The notes beneath the pieces were generated by a model. The model was not told the DNA's origin. It was given only the letters and a program-made list of their open reading frames with translations, and made no database searches. The position numbers and the translations under genes were made by a program. A DNA stretch of 64,000 nt, taken from Rosellinia necatrix. Lineage: Eukaryota > Ascomycota > Sordariomycetes > Xylariales > Xylariaceae. The stretch is from the NCBI GenBank assembly GCA_021209875.1, contig JAGYVD010000008.1:1549501-1613500 (forward strand), written 5' to 3'. Positions 9,226 through 22,087 of this stretch are shown here, piece by piece (the first letter of the stretch is position 1; every line of letters starts with the position of its first letter).

Positions 9226-11519
9226 CTATGCGACTGAACCTTGAGTTAATGATGATTTATTAAGTATTTCTGAGCACCGTACCTGGGACCCATCCCTTCG
9301 GGGCCGTTAAAATGATTGGCAAAAGCGCGTGAGGGGGGAAGGGCCCAAGTTAGGGGCGGGCTCATATTACCAGAAGAATTATACAAGGCTAGTGTTTGCC
9401 AAGAAGAAAACAGTCGCATACAAGTAGAGACGAGTAACGTCGTTAACGACGTGGGGGTCTTTCAATTCGGCATATGGAGTCTTCAGGTGTCAAGGAGTTT
9501 AATATATTTGTCCTCTAGACTGTCTACTAAATGATAGGTAATGGACTTGGTCTTACTCAAGTTAGGGCTGAACGGATGATGCATTGTTGTTCAAGCTTAG
9601 ATACAGTGGCTTGGACGATGGGCAAAAAGTGGTAACATGTACGAACACAGTGTGTATGGCGGTTTACCTATCCTAACGGAATATGGGCCTGTGAAAGGGG
9701 TTGAAGCACTAACCTAGAGTTGGACGCTAGTAAACGAGTCGCCTCCAAACTTGCTCGGGAAAGGCTGTTAGGCACTAATGAAAAGCAGGTTAGATTGGGG
9801 ATCATTCTGGGTCTCATATGTAAATATTTTTAACCAACCAGATAAAATACTATTGCAGTATGCATTTCTAAACGCCGAGCAGCTCTAGAGAGACAGCGCA
9901 AGACGGCAATGGGGTGGGGAGAGGGGGGGGGGGAGGGTCTGAATATGCTTTCGTTGTCGATTGCCGCAAAACAGAAATCAAGGCTCGAAATGGACTCAAC
10001 ATATTTTGACTCAAATGCGCTTGCTACTCATGGCCTTGCCTCTGACACAAGCGTTCCTACCAACTCCTTTACAATTTGGTCGCTTGTGCTTGTGGACGGA
10101 AGGGGGCATCAGCTGAAGGTCTACATACTTGTTGAGACTTAGAAGCTCGGTCCCTATATGGAAATCGAAAATCATGCGTTGATGTTACTAACTTACTGTA
10201 TAACTATGGCCTAAGATCATTTGTATCTCGTTCAGGTAACGAGATGCCGATCTTCCGATCTTCGTATTGCCATTGGGCTCGCACGAAAATGCCTCCCATC
10301 TAGCTGTAGGCTATACTTGGATACTAGCACATCTGTGTATATCCATCTCCTCTTGGCAAGATGTATACAATTCAATAATATGACCGACTCTGGCTTTTTC
10401 TAGGCCGAACAAAAGTAGATAACGAAGGCGTTATGAAGTGAAACGGATTGAGTCTTCAGCAAGCAAGATCTACCTTGGGCTACAGGATGCGTTTCATGCG
10501 AAATATACCCTGCGATTCAGATTTTATTTCCTTTACTAGCATCGAGCCCGTCACGTATCACGACGGATTGGAGATAGAGCTGAGGCCGAGGTGGAAGGCG
10601 TGTTAGGATATATGAAGATATGGCGTTGAATAAGTCAAAGTGACGTCTTGATTAAAGCCGGGATCCGAGCCCCGCAGAATACCAACGACATGGAACTTCG
10701 ATAGGCAGGTAATCTCTGCCGTAGGATTCGCGGTCCATAAAAATCTTTGATTTACTCCACTGGAGAGCCCGTCTCGTCTCGTTGCTGTTTGGCAGCTTAC
10801 CAAGACGTCTTGTCTATCTGGGCATGATTATACATCCACACAATGATTGTGTGCATTCCTCATGCTAGCCACAACTAGGAAGCCTTTCGGGAAGCCCGCT
10901 CCGACCCTTGAGCGAAGGTTGGGATGGCGTAGCACACCGGCGTTACGAAAGACTTGGCTATAAGTAGAATGGGGTAGCCTCGGCGAAAAATTACTCAGTG
11001 CTCTTGGGCGAAGAACGGCATTGTATTCGACTAGAACGGGTAGGATGCCTATTTAGGTAGGAGGTAAGGGACGCGTTGCTGCGAACTACCGTCTGCAAAT
11101 GAGATGGCGAAATAACCTTCTTCTAGCTCCGTATACGAGCGATAGTGTCACGCTACGATGATCGTCGCAGGGCCGGATCGTTTTCCGGGGGATGGAATCC
11201 CGATCTTGGATGAGGGTCAGTGGATTGAGGGCTTTTCGGTAAAATCTCACACGTTTCGCTTGAAGCGCGAACGGGAGACTATCGTCGGTCGAATTCATCT
11301 GGCCTAGGGGATTAGCAAGCAAACGAGCAACTCTCCTTCAACTCGTCTACGATATGTTGTCCCATGGAAGGGCCATGGATCTGTTTATACCGCCTTCTAC
11401 TGTCCCTTGATAACTCGCCTCACCCGACCCTTCCGAGTTAAACCGCTGGCCAGCGCGCCCTACGCGTGGCAACTAAGCTCAACGCTCCCAGCGTAGAGTC
11501 GGCCGGGGTAGACGGCAAG
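9226..11519. other. Intergenic, gene-poor
   Basis: About 2.3 kb without a supported gene. A G-rich run lies at about 9914-9937. Open frames on both strands are short, lack domains and do not join across plausible introns. The last 50 bases lead into the rhodopsin-like gene, where a non-ATG extension of the frame (from 11466) is not used in this annotation. Confidence 0.5.
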
Positions 11520-13201
11520 ATGAAGATGGACTGGGAGACACTCGCCACGACGCCGGCAAGAATGGCGCCGCCCGGTGTGACTTCTGATTTGATTCATCCG
11601 GCGTCGAGATCATGGAATGTGCAACTCACCATCGGGATCACGCTTGCGCCCGCGATACTGCTGGTCGCTTTGCGCATCTACGCTCGCCTTAGACTTGCTC
11701 GCAGTCTTGGGGCTGATGATTGTATGTTGCGCTCAGCGTAAAATTCCATGTGTATATATGTATGCAGGGCTAACTCGAGTGTCTTTGAAGATGTCTGCCT
11801 GTTCGCTACGGTTTGTCGCCCTGGTACTTTACGGGCGCGTGCGTTTTGCGAAACTCGGTGGTTAACTTGATATATCCGTTATAGATAACAGCCATTGTAT
11901 TCAATGGCCTGGTCTTGTCTCGTATGTTATTTTAACCTCTCCTCGTACAGTATACACGTGTCAATGAGGTCACTAATGACCCCTCTTCACAGTGCTGGAC
12001 AGGCCAGGCGGAGGTGCTCTTGGGCCTCATATATGGAACGTGTCGCTCTTGCGGATTTATGAATACCAATGGGTAAGTATCCTAAGCCTCGAGAGTGCCA
12101 CCTCACATGCTGAACAATTTATAGCCCGCAGTCGTAGAATCTGTTTTCCTGCGAATAAGCAATACCCTAATCAAGGTATCGCTGCTCACTTTCTATCTTC
12201 GACTTTTCAATCCCGTCCCGAGACTGAAGGTGATGATATGGGTTGGGTTGGTGGCCGTTGTCGCGTTCCTCTTGGCCTTCCTGATCGGTACCTTGGTGTT
12301 GTGCCGCCCTCTACCAGGAGAGCATCGCACTACTGCTTCGCTTATTATACCCCAGCGGTGTTTTAACGAGTTACCACACCTGACGACCGCAGGAACGATA
12401 TTTTCTGTTGCTTCCGATTTTTATATACTATTTATACCTATTCATCTATTGCCCTCCCTGAAGCTCTCCCGGAAACGCAAGGCCGCTGTCGCTGGTGTCT
12501 TCTTTATCGGGTTCTTGTAAGTCAACAGTTCCGCAATGGGTGCGAGCATATTCTGGAGACCATTGTTTAGCTAACTTGAACTTTCTGAAATGTAGTGCTT
12601 GCCTCGCTGGGGTTACAAATTTGACCATCCGGTTCGTCAGGTATCCTCCCAGTGTTGTCAACGACTTCACGTGGGGCATTATTGACACGTACATTTCCAA
12701 GTGAGCAAATAATCCCTAGAAAAGAATCCCCAGTGATACCACAACGGTATTTGGTACCCCTGTAGTTTAGGCATCGTTAACAAGAACTCCAGAGTCGTTG
12801 AGACCAATGTTGGGTTGATGTGCGCTTGCATGCCCGTGGCATCTCCTGTTCTTTTGGGGCCCATCCGACGCCTCCACGCGCTATTCGACTCTTGGTTCGG
12901 GTCACCAAAGGCGGACATCCAAGGTACTAGAGGTTACCGAGATCTGCCCGCGACGGCGGAGTCGAACCCGTACGGCAGGGACCGGACTATACCACGAGCT
13001 ACGATTACAGGCCTGCGCACGTTAATTCAGGAAATATCTGGCTCTATATACACACGAGGAGAACCGACGACAGCGGGCACACTCCCCATGCATAATAATC
13101 AAGGACCACGACAGGCTTCGTTCAGGCAGAGTAGCTGCGTGGTTAACAAGGATTGGACTGGTAGGGATGCGATCTCAGAAATACGACTACCGTCCCGATG
13201 A
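11520..13201 (+). CDS. Fungal rhodopsin-like seven-TM integral membrane protein
   Basis: Seven exons: 11520-11721, 11791-11810, 11885-11921, 11993-12072, 12125-12516, 12596-12700, 12793-13201 (414 aa). Each junction has GT/AG ends and keeps phase; the joins give GADDYVCLFAT-ITAIVFNGLVLSL, then HIWNVSLLRIYEYQW-PAVVESVFLRISNTLIKVSLL, which match the family order. Typical marks are the Arg-rich loop RIYARLRLARSLGADD after TM1, the NTLIKVSLLTFYLRLF helix, SDFYILFIPIHLLPSLKLSRKRK, and VETNVGLMCACMP before a disordered Ser/Arg-rich cytosolic tail. These proteins are plant-pathogen and saprotroph expansions of unknown ligand (some are Pth11 relatives, though no CFEM domain is present here). Exon 2 is only 20 nt. 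The start could also be the second Met, 6 bases later. Intron 2 has an unusual GTTTGT donor. Confidence 0.8.
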
Positions 13202-13724
13202 GATAAGAGGTCAAATGTCACGATACGTTAGAACTTAATCAACATGGATTAACTTATTTACTGGGTCATGATTCCTCCGTTTGAAAACCACGGGTAAGAG
13301 AGTGCTCTTTTTATGCAACGTGAAATTTGGGCTTACGTGCAGTATCACACAAAAGTTCGACTAGCAGATTAGATTCTGACTTGGCGGCTATGACTGGTCT
13401 CAAGTTTCTTAAAGTGATGACGTAAATTTTTTTATGTTAACTAGACTGGTATATAGTTGTTGACGCGGGGTCATGATACTGCTGCCCCCTTTGTAGACGA
13501 AGCCACAACGGGCTGGCTTAAGGCTTGGATTACTAGTGGTAAGAAAAGCTGACGGAAGTTTTCTCTTTTGGCAACACCGAGCGATAGGAATCACGACAAC
13601 AGCTGGTGAATACGAAGGGCATAAATGCGAATAGAGCATCTAACATCACGATGGGGAGGGAGAGAGGAACAATCAAAGAATCGCATATGTCTTTGAGGGA
13701 CTCCGAGCTGTTATCTGAACGCAG
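13202..13724. other. Convergent 3' spacer
   Basis: Between the ends of the rhodopsin-like gene (+) and the GMC oxidoreductase (-). AT-rich, suitable for two 3' UTRs; small frames here carry no recognisable domain. Confidence 0.6.
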
Positions 13725-15917
13725 TTACGCCAACCCCAGCTCTCGCAGGATGATATCCGCCGCCTTCTCGCCAATGACAAGGGCGGTGTTATTCGTGTTA
13801 GCACCGACGTTCTCGGGCGCAATACTCAAATCGGCCAGCTTCAGCCCCTTGACGCCGTAGACGTTCAGGTCCTTATCGACGACGCCGAGGTTCTCGCGCG
13901 GCGCCATCTTGGCGGTGCCGATCGAGTGCCACGTCGTGTTGACGTTCTCGCGCACGAACTGCTCGAGGATCTTGTCGTCCTCGGGACTGTACCTGATGTC
14001 CTGGACGCCGGCGGTGTCGCGCTCCTCGTCGAACGCGACGCACGCCGCCTCGGAGTGCGCCGGGAACGGCGGGTGGGCCGACGCGAGCTCGCCGCGGTAC
14101 ATGGACGTCCGCCGCATGAGCTCCCGCGACTTCTTGTACGCCCACATCTGCTTCTTGACGTCCACGTCCCCCTCGTCGCTGAAGAACCCGACGTTGAAGT
14201 CGAGCGGGTCGTCGACCTCGGGCCCCGTGATGTGGAGGTGGCCGCGCGAGTAGGGGTAGGCTGTGAAGTTGCCCATGGTCATATATTGTCCCGGCTCAAC
14301 GCCCTCTTGGGGACCGACGTACCTGCTCGGCATTAGTTCTCTATTCCGGACAGCGGACACGCGGAGGCCAACGCTGGAGCCGAGGTGCCTCGATGCAAAC
14401 ACCCAGGGAAAGAACCCAACTCACATGCTCAGCTGCACTATGACCGCCAGCGGCCGGTTTGGCCTGTCCCTGAAGTCGCGGTCCCACGCGGCCTTGAACT
14501 CCGGGCCCAGGGCCTCCACGTCCTCCTTGCTGGGGCGCACCTTACCCGACGCGTCCACGGCGTTCCAGCCGAGCCGGGGGTCCCTATTCCGCACGGCATC
14601 CTCGACGCTCAGCCGGCCGGAGACGAGGTCATCGAGCGTCTCGGTGTGGTCGAGGGCCGTGCGGAAGGGCCAGAGGATGAGGTGGTGGTCCTGGTAGTCG
14701 TGGCCGACGCCCGGCAGGTCCGCGACGACCGGCACGCCCGCGCGCGCCAGGACCGCCGCGGCCCCGAGGCCGGAGCGCTCCAGCACCGACGGCGTCCCAC
14801 ACGCGCCGCTCGACACCACCACCAGCTTGCGCGCGCGCACCGTGCGTTTCAGGGGCGGCGAAGAAGGAGAAGAAGAAGAAGAAGGGGCGCTCCCTTCCGG
14901 CTGGAAGAGCGGGTTCGCCCTGTACTCGACGCCGCTGGCGCGCTTGTCCCCGTCGAAGAGGACGCGCACGACCTGCGACTCCACGAGCACGTGCAGGTTG
15001 GGGTGCGCCCCGTCGCGCAGGAGCGGGTGCAGGTACGCGTGCGCCGTGTCGGACCGCTTGCCCTCCGGCGAGATGTACCGCTTCCACCGCGCGACCGCGT
15101 CGTTGTGGTCCAGCGTCTGGAGGTCGGCGGTCTCGGACCAGCCGAGCCGTGCCGCAGCGCGGATGAAGTCGTCCTCGGGCCGCTTCGCGCGCCACGTGCT
15201 GTCGGAGACGTGCACGGGGCCGCTGAAGCCGTGGTGCTCCTCGTCTTTAGGCCCGTGGTAGGTTTCCAGCTTTTTTTTACGGGTTGGGTCGCATCAGCTT
15301 GTTGGGTCCTACGCACGACGGGAAGTGGAAGATGAGAGAGGGGGGGAGGGGGGAAGGGGGAGGGAGGATGAGATACCTTCTTGAGGAATGGGTAGATCTC
15401 ATCAGCTGTCCATCCGGGAGTCTTCCATGAGTCGAAGTCATCACGTTGTGCACGCGTATACCTTCGGTTCGTTTAGCGAGCAATACGGAGGTTTGTCGGT
15501 CAGGGGTTCGGATGATGAGGCCCGGCTTACATCATGAAGTTTATCGATGATCCACCACCGAGCAAGCCGCCCGATGGGACAATCACTTTCCGTCCGGCCA
15601 ATTGATCCGACTGGTTTGCTTGATAGAAGAGCGCCGTTTTTGAGCCCGGCGCCAAGTGAGTGAGGTACAGGGCTGGTGTCACGACTGTGGGATTCTGGTA
15701 ATTGTCCGGGCCACGCTCAATCACCAAGATCGATAGATTCGGGTCTGCCGCCGCCAATCGCCCTGCGACGATACATGCTGCCGTTCCGCCTACACACAAA
15801 TGCGATAAGTATGATTTGGCACATCGGAGGGGTTGGGGTTTAGAGTGTATGCGTACCTCCGGCGATGATGATATCGACCTCCTGAATGTCTTCGCTAAGG
15901 CTCTTGGATAGACCCAT
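13725..15917 (-). CDS. GMC-family FAD-dependent oxidoreductase
   Basis: Five exons read leftward: 15917-15857, 15789-15531, 15461-15377, 15269-14425, 14340-13725 (621 aa). FAD-binding IIIAGGGTAA spans residues 16-25; the GMC signature GGLLGGGSSINFMMYTRAQ crosses the exon 2/3 junction and supports that splice; the middle carries the substrate domain; and the C-terminus has TTWHSIGTAKM (catalytic His near residue 555) and NTNNTALVIGEKAADII (Asn near 600). The His/Asn pair fits choline-dehydrogenase and aryl-alcohol-oxidase-like enzymes that oxidise alcohols with FAD. No signal peptide, so probably intracellular. The MFS transporter on the same strand upstream may supply substrate. Exon 4 is extremely GC-rich. 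Intron 3 acceptor, after a poly-A run, is the least certain junction. Confidence 0.87.
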
Positions 15918-17934
15918 GATGACAAGCAACAATCAGATGAAGTAAATTAAGTTGGCGATATTATAGAGTGCGACGATATAATTGAGAAAGTAGACTCTGT
16001 GGTTCTTATAGACTTTAGGAGCGTCCGGGCTTACCCTCATGCAAGGGCTAATATCAGCATATATATCGGCCGCAAAAGCAATTCTATGCAAGCTTCCTGC
16101 CAAACCATCCCCTCATCAGCTGGTACCATGCCTATCCCGCGGTCGATGCGGGAGGGAGGCGTATGCCTTCCCCGCAGAATTATGCGCCTACGGATACTCA
16201 GAGTGGAAAGACAACGGTTGGGCAATCCCCCCGCTTCCCCTGACTCATGCCCAATAGATCTTTTATTCAATGACATCTGGCGATATTTAGTACAATGCAA
16301 GCTCGCCGGAGCCTCGCAGCGAATTGACAGTTCAGATCACGCCCAGGCCTATTGTCCAAGTGATCTGCAAGCACCTGTCATCGAAACGAAGCTACTTCGT
16401 CCGGAGATTCGGAGATTAGTTCAGATCTGGTCTAGAACTTGAGCTGTAGGATGCTGACGTTCTACAACAGGTAGAGAGAGACGTGGCAACGATGCTGACC
16501 GTATAGTAATTTACACGAGGGCTTGCTGATGTCCGGACCAACGGCAGGAAGATTTCACTGGTAGATTCCATAGTACCCTGATCAGCAGTGTTCATGTAGA
16601 TGTTCAATATGTTCAATATCATTAGTCCCAGACTGTGTTCCAATCCCCAGACTATGGCCCGGCCCCCAGACTATGACCTAGTCCCCAGCTTCTCCGCATG
16701 TATTGAGAACCCAGCGCAAATCCCAGTTGGGGTAGGCCGAATGTACCCCATGCAAACCCCATGCAATTACATGCAACCTTCACGCACCTGATATCACAAC
16801 GGGATGTGAAACCGGCAACTTATTGGAAGATAGAATGGTGATCTACTGTAAGGGGTAGGATTATTGGCGTTGCCTAGATTGTGATGGGGTCAGGTATGCA
16901 GCTTGGCGCTCAGTCGTCGGGACCCCTCAGGTTACAATCCCTTACATTATCATGAAGTTTGAAAATAATCGTTATGGAATAACTAGTGATAAAGCTATTT
17001 TTTTTTTTTTTTGGATAATATCAACCGTATACCATATATGCAACTGGCTTCCCGGGTTGTTACCGCATGCCATTCCTACACCTTCTTAACATAATCATTG
17101 GCTTATTCTTTTGGTACGGTGTTCCTGCTGCTCTAGGGTCACTTTGATGCCAACACTTTGGCTAGTGTAGTTAACCCCACTCCACGGCCCGTCCCCGCCC
17201 AGTGTGAGATCTATGTTGGATCATGATTAAGCGACGAAAACCTCACACGACGATTTCCGAGGCCCTCTGGGTGCAAAGAGCATAGGACATCAAATATCTA
17301 GTGTGTGCCATATAAAATGCGAGATTGGGTCCTTGTAAGACCGTCCGTAGAGACGTTTTTGAGGCGAGAGTAGATAGTATAGAACCTAGTAGTGTTTCGC
17401 TCCCCGAAACATATGGGCACCTAACGCCCAGGGGTCTAAGTCTGTGGGAGCTGAATGCGGGCTGAGAAATATATATGCGTCAACGCAACAACGCAACCAC
17501 ACGCACCCGACATACTGGGAATTTATAAAAGAACAGCCCCGTCTCCATCATTCCTAGTTGCAGACATACTTCGTATTGACCTACGGATACACGGGGTCAC
17601 GTGTCCCACGCCCGTCGAAAGCGGACCAATTCTAAGGTATCAGTGGCAGGGTCACCATATCACGGATTAGAAAAGAGAAAGTATGCGATAAACACGTACA
17701 TAACCATAACATAACTAGTGGATTGCATAATATCTTGGATTTAACATGCCATTCAACTGATATTTCATATTAAGAACTAGGTTAGTAGGTATCTCAATCT
17801 ATATTAGTGTATTCTGCCGGGGTTGGAAATCATCGGCACACGCTCACCCTCCCCTACAAAGAAACAACTCCCCCCCCTTCCCCAAAATCATAAAGTCGTG
17901 ACAGCGTCGACAAAGCCCACTCCCCCCCCATCTC
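15918..17934. other. Intergenic
   Basis: About 2 kb separating the 5' end of the GMC gene from the 3' end of the MFS gene. A T-tract lies at about 16999-17012. Frames at about 15999-16442 start at GTG and have no recognisable domain. Includes the GMC promoter; nothing more seen. Confidence 0.5.
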
Positions 17935-19738
17935 TCAACACTTTGCCTTGAGGCTCAAACCCCCCATGTGCAGCCTCAGGGCGGTAAAGAGGACGAAGGC
18001 GATGAGGGTCGAGGTGGCGGCCCAGACCTGGGGGGCCCAGAAGCGGCCCCCGGCGGCGGCCTGGATGGCGCCGCCGATGGGGGGCCCGGTGAGGGAGGCG
18101 ACGGCGTTGATGCCGAAGGCCATGCCGAGGCGGGTCCCGATGGTGTCGAGGCGCGGGGTGATGCGGGCGACGGTGGAGGGGAAGAGGCACTGGAAGCCGG
18201 CGGCCACGACGCCGTACACCGCCGCGAAGGCGTAGTAGCCCGCCACGCCGCGCACCGCCAGCCACCCGAAGCTCACCACGGCCCACACGAGCGACAGCGG
18301 CGCGATCACGTTGAGGTTCCCGACCCGGTCCGCCGCCATCGGCACCAGGATCCGGACCGGCACCCCCACCCCGTTGATCACGATGATCAGCAACGACGCC
18401 GACGAGTACGACAGCTTCAGCGCCTGCGTCCCGTAGGACCCGATCTGCGGACCCGAACCCTCGTCGTCAGCGCCAGATTGACTCGCGGAGCCCCGCTTGT
18501 CGGCGTCACTTAAGGGGGGGAAGGAGACTAACGTAGTAGAAGGTATAGTAGTTTGCCCAGTACGCGAAGAACGACGAGATCAGGAACCCCACGAATCTGG
18601 GGTCCTTGAACGCGCTGAGATCGACGATTGGGCCGGACTTCCTTGGTGGTAGTCGCGGCCGCATGAAGACGAAGGCGAAGGAGAGCAGGCCGAGGTTAAG
18701 GAAGCCGATCACCCTTGTCGTCCACTTTCATATCGACGTTAGTGTTTCAAAACATCGGGTATAGCGGGTAAGACGGCCACAGAGTTATTTCTGTCCGGTC
18801 AGGCAATCTTAGGGGGTTTCAGGGGACACGTACCGCGAAGCCCAGCTTGGGGATGAGCTCCCGCACGATCAAGGGGTAGACGATGCCGCCGACCGAGTTC
18901 CCGGTCGTGGTCAGACCGACGGCGAAGCCGCGGCGCTTGTCGAAGTACGTGTTGACGAGGGAGATGGCGGGCGTGAAGTAGAGGCCGGCGCCGATGCCGC
19001 TGAGGGCGCCCTGCGTCAGGATCAACTGCCAGTATTGGGTCGAGACGCTCATGAGGAAGATGCCCAGCGTCTGGACCACGATGCCGGCAAAGAACGTCGG
19101 GACGAAGAAGCCGGCGTCGAGCAGCCGGCCGGAGAAGACGCCGACCGTCAGCGACAGGAACACCTGCACCCCGCCGATCCAGGAGATGGTCGACGGCGAC
19201 TGCGGCAGCGTCTGCGTGTAGTATTCTTGGAACGATCCGAACGAGTTCGCGTAGCCCCAGGTCGAGAAGAGGGCGAAGAAGCCCATCGCGACTTGCGTCC
19301 ACTAATTGCCAGGTCATGTTAGTAGGGAAACCGCCAGCTTCTCGTGGGGGCTGTAAGTGCAGGGCTATTTCATCGAGGTGTCGAGGCTTTGCCTCCGAGA
19401 CGAAGAATTCGGGCATGACGAGAAGAATCGGGGCATGTGCTTACAGCTTTCAGACCCCCATCCGGCGGCGGCGGCGGCTCGGGCCAAGCTCTGGTTGTTA
19501 CACGGGAGGCTACCTGCGCGAGAACATTGCTCGCCGTCCTCTTCAGATCTCCGGACGCCCTCGATATACTATGTTTATCGTTTAGAGGAACACCGAGACT
19601 GGGTGGCTTCGTCTCCTTTTCGGCCTGGATTGAATGTGCATCCTGTTCGTACGTCGCGATAGAATCACGGTCACTCCGAGCCTCAGAGGTAGCACTGGAT
19701 TTCTCATTCATTGTAACGTTATGATTGATATTGAACAT
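17935..19738 (-). CDS. MFS transporter, monocarboxylate-permease (MCT) type
   Basis: Exons 19738-19445, 19301-18834, 18724-18533, 18444-17935 give 487 aa with 12 predicted helices. A hydrophilic N-terminal domain of about 95 residues ends in PPPPPDGGLKA-W; the DGG-x-x-AW motif spanning the first splice is the MCT signature before TM1. FALFSTWGYANSFGSFQEYY, WIGGVQVFLSLTVGVFSGRL and FDKRRGFAVGLTTTGNSVGG (the loop 4-5 region) are typical of the fungal MCH/MCT group, and the C-terminal half has FPSTVARITPRLDTIGTRLG. It would move small organic acids or related metabolites across the plasma membrane. An alternative start 27 bases downstream (MNEKSS) is possible. It lies upstream of the GMC gene on the same strand; a functional link is only suggested. 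Confidence 0.88.
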
Positions 19739-22087
19739 GCAAAACGATCATTCGACTAATTACCCATACAGATAGTCAAAAACACAGAGAAGTAGACGGG
19801 GGTTTTCTTTTTGTCCTTGCGGGCACATTCCACGTCACAACCCGAACCAGCAAGGGGAAAGTTTATATAAAAACGTCCCCCATTTTTAGACTTTGAGGGT
19901 GATGGAGACGAGAGTTAGGCTTGGATTGAAAGGGTCGGTAAACCTCTTCCTGGCTCCGCCTTCGGAAAGGGCGCCGTGCTTGGCACTGCGAAAGATTAGG
20001 GTTGATGACTACTTTTTTTTGACGATTTGTAACAAGGTAGATAGCGGTGGAGACAGGGACACTGTTGATGCCCTCCGATACCGACCCCACGGCGCCGTTC
20101 CGTCCCTCGCCGAGTCCCGCTTGGCCAACGTTGGTGGAGCGAACCGGGGTGGAAGGGCGTCCGGTACGGGAGTCATCTATCGGCTTCAAGGGGGCCTGCG
20201 ATTGGTAGATTCACTTCAAGCATCCTATGATAACTAAATATAAAAAAATAGTTATTCACACACTGTCTATCTATTTGATATTCTTGACCGGATGGAGGCC
20301 GTTTATGTAGCAGTGTTTTGTAGCATAAGTTGTGCGCCGGCCGGCTAATTACCTTGTATGAAACAAACGGGCGCTCCTTGCACCCGACCGTTAAGCGGCC
20401 CCGGTGATGATGTGGGATGGTACATTGCGCGTCCCGTCATCGGCGGGGATGAACTCTGTACTAGCTCTTTTAGGAACCAGATCGGTTGAGTAGTACTAAT
20501 ACTTGTGAGTTTTCTCTATCCTATCTCGGCAAGAACTTTCTGTGTTTATACCGCCAGTAATGCCTGCATCTGGGGCAGGCTGGCAAGGGATATTTTCCAC
20601 CTAATGTGTAAAGGGTTAGAAACACCACTCCAATTCGAAGCTCTTGCTTGGTAGGGTTTACCGGCCCTTTACTAGAGATGCCTGGGTGGGTGCAGCCCCT
20701 GTTTTTCAATGCAACCATACCAGGGTTCGGAGCCTACGTCGTTCACCCCATACTGAACAGTTACCTAAGCGACTGCATTCATGGTAGAGACTTTATACAG
20801 CCATTCAGATGCAGCCTGTGGCCTAAACCAACTTACAAGACAGCTATAGCGCTTTAGTGTAAGCTAGAAATATGCAGGCGTTGACCTGGTGTTTTTGTTG
20901 TTTGGGCGCACATGCATCAGATATAAGCACGTTATCAGTATTTTTTATACCTCAACGAAGCAGGGAATGTCAAGAGAACCAACTTTACTTGGGAACATAT
21001 TGTTTTATGCCAATTTTTAGCTCCTGAGACTGGCTTGTTCTCCGAGGAGCAGAAGAGGGAACATGTTGAAGACACTTTTTGGTTTGCGGGTATTGTTTGC
21101 TCCAGGAATGGTATTAAAACTGCACAGTTTCAGAAATATACTATATTGTGTAGAGTAACACGGTTGGGTGGTTAAGACTTGTTATGATTCATCCGCTGCT
21201 TGGCTGGTACATTCGTCCTGTCGACTATCTGTATGGGATGAGGGTGACTTAAATGAGTTTATATAGTTGTAAGCCCATTCAGTTGCCTCATTAAGTTTGT
21301 TTGGTCTCTGAACATCCGCTACCCATTCCATATGTGGAGTTGGGAGAAGTGATGTTTATAGATTTGGATCTGGAATGCCACTTTTAACAGTAGGATCAAC
21401 AAAGCTTTCGAGGCTAGGCTCTGGATTGCGCGCTGTCTTGTTGCCTTGTATATAGTTCCCTTTCAACTCTCGATTATTAGATATGTAGGGATCGTAAATA
21501 CTTTAGAGCCCATATGTCCCACGTCATTCTTGAGTTTTTGTTCCAGAATGTACAATGCCGGAAGTGTATCGCTTCTCGGGTTGTCGAAATGATTGGTGGC
21601 TGCATATATATATATAGCTGATCACGGACGCCAGAAACAAGAGGGTAGATTCTTTCAAATCGACTGAATGCTCGAGCGTCTTCTTCCATAATAGTCAATT
21701 CTTCGAGGTCATCGTCATGGGCAGCACCAGGACTAGGTGGAAGCAGTCGTGGATAAATAATGTCGTTAGCAGATTGGCTCAAATTTAGGTAACGCATCAT
21801 TGTGCGAGATACTCAGTGTGTCGTAATCCACAAGCAAGGTTCATGGTGGTTATAAAATGCTTCTTGTTGTTATCCCATTCAGCTGACAACCGAACACCCT
21901 GACTGCAATGTCTGGCACATCTTTACCATCTCACTTTCTACAGGACTGGCGCCAGCTGTACCCAGATGGGCCCAAGTATATGTAGCAGGTCTAAAACTTC
22001 TGTTATATCAAATCACGAGGTGAGCCGCCTAACTATCTACCTAATTATTGCATACGCAGTTTAAAGGTGCAATTTTTTGAACCATAA
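19739..22087. other. Intergenic, AT-rich, with repeat relic
   Basis: No supported gene. A minus-strand frame at 21477-21800 (107 aa) starts with ATG and contains an acidic segment (DDDLEELTIMEEDARAF) but no domain, so its status is unknown. The dispersed repeat copy at 20344-20473 lies here. An ATG at 21908 followed by an open stretch and a GTAGCA site could be the missing first exon of the zinc-finger gene. Confidence 0.45.
20344..20473 (+). repeat. Diverged dispersed repeat, copy A
   Basis: Aligns by eye with 24091-24217: shared landmarks in the same order are AATTACC, AAGCGGCCCCG, TGATG, a GGATG block, TGCGC, CCCGTCATCGGCG and CTAGCT-TTCTAGG-like end. Most differences are transitions. It contains a self-complementary core (CCGGTGATGA ... 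TCATCGGCGG). Probably a transposon or LTR fragment; type unknown. Confidence 0.6.

Noticed and set aside
14385..15335. 316-aa plus-strand frame opposite the GMC gene
   Set aside because: Arg/Gly/Ala-rich shadow caused by high GC at third codon positions; the minus strand carries the full set of GMC motifs.
21477..21800. 107-aa minus-strand ATG frame
   Set aside because: No domain, no splice partner and a TA-repeat inside; could be chance, so not called as a gene.
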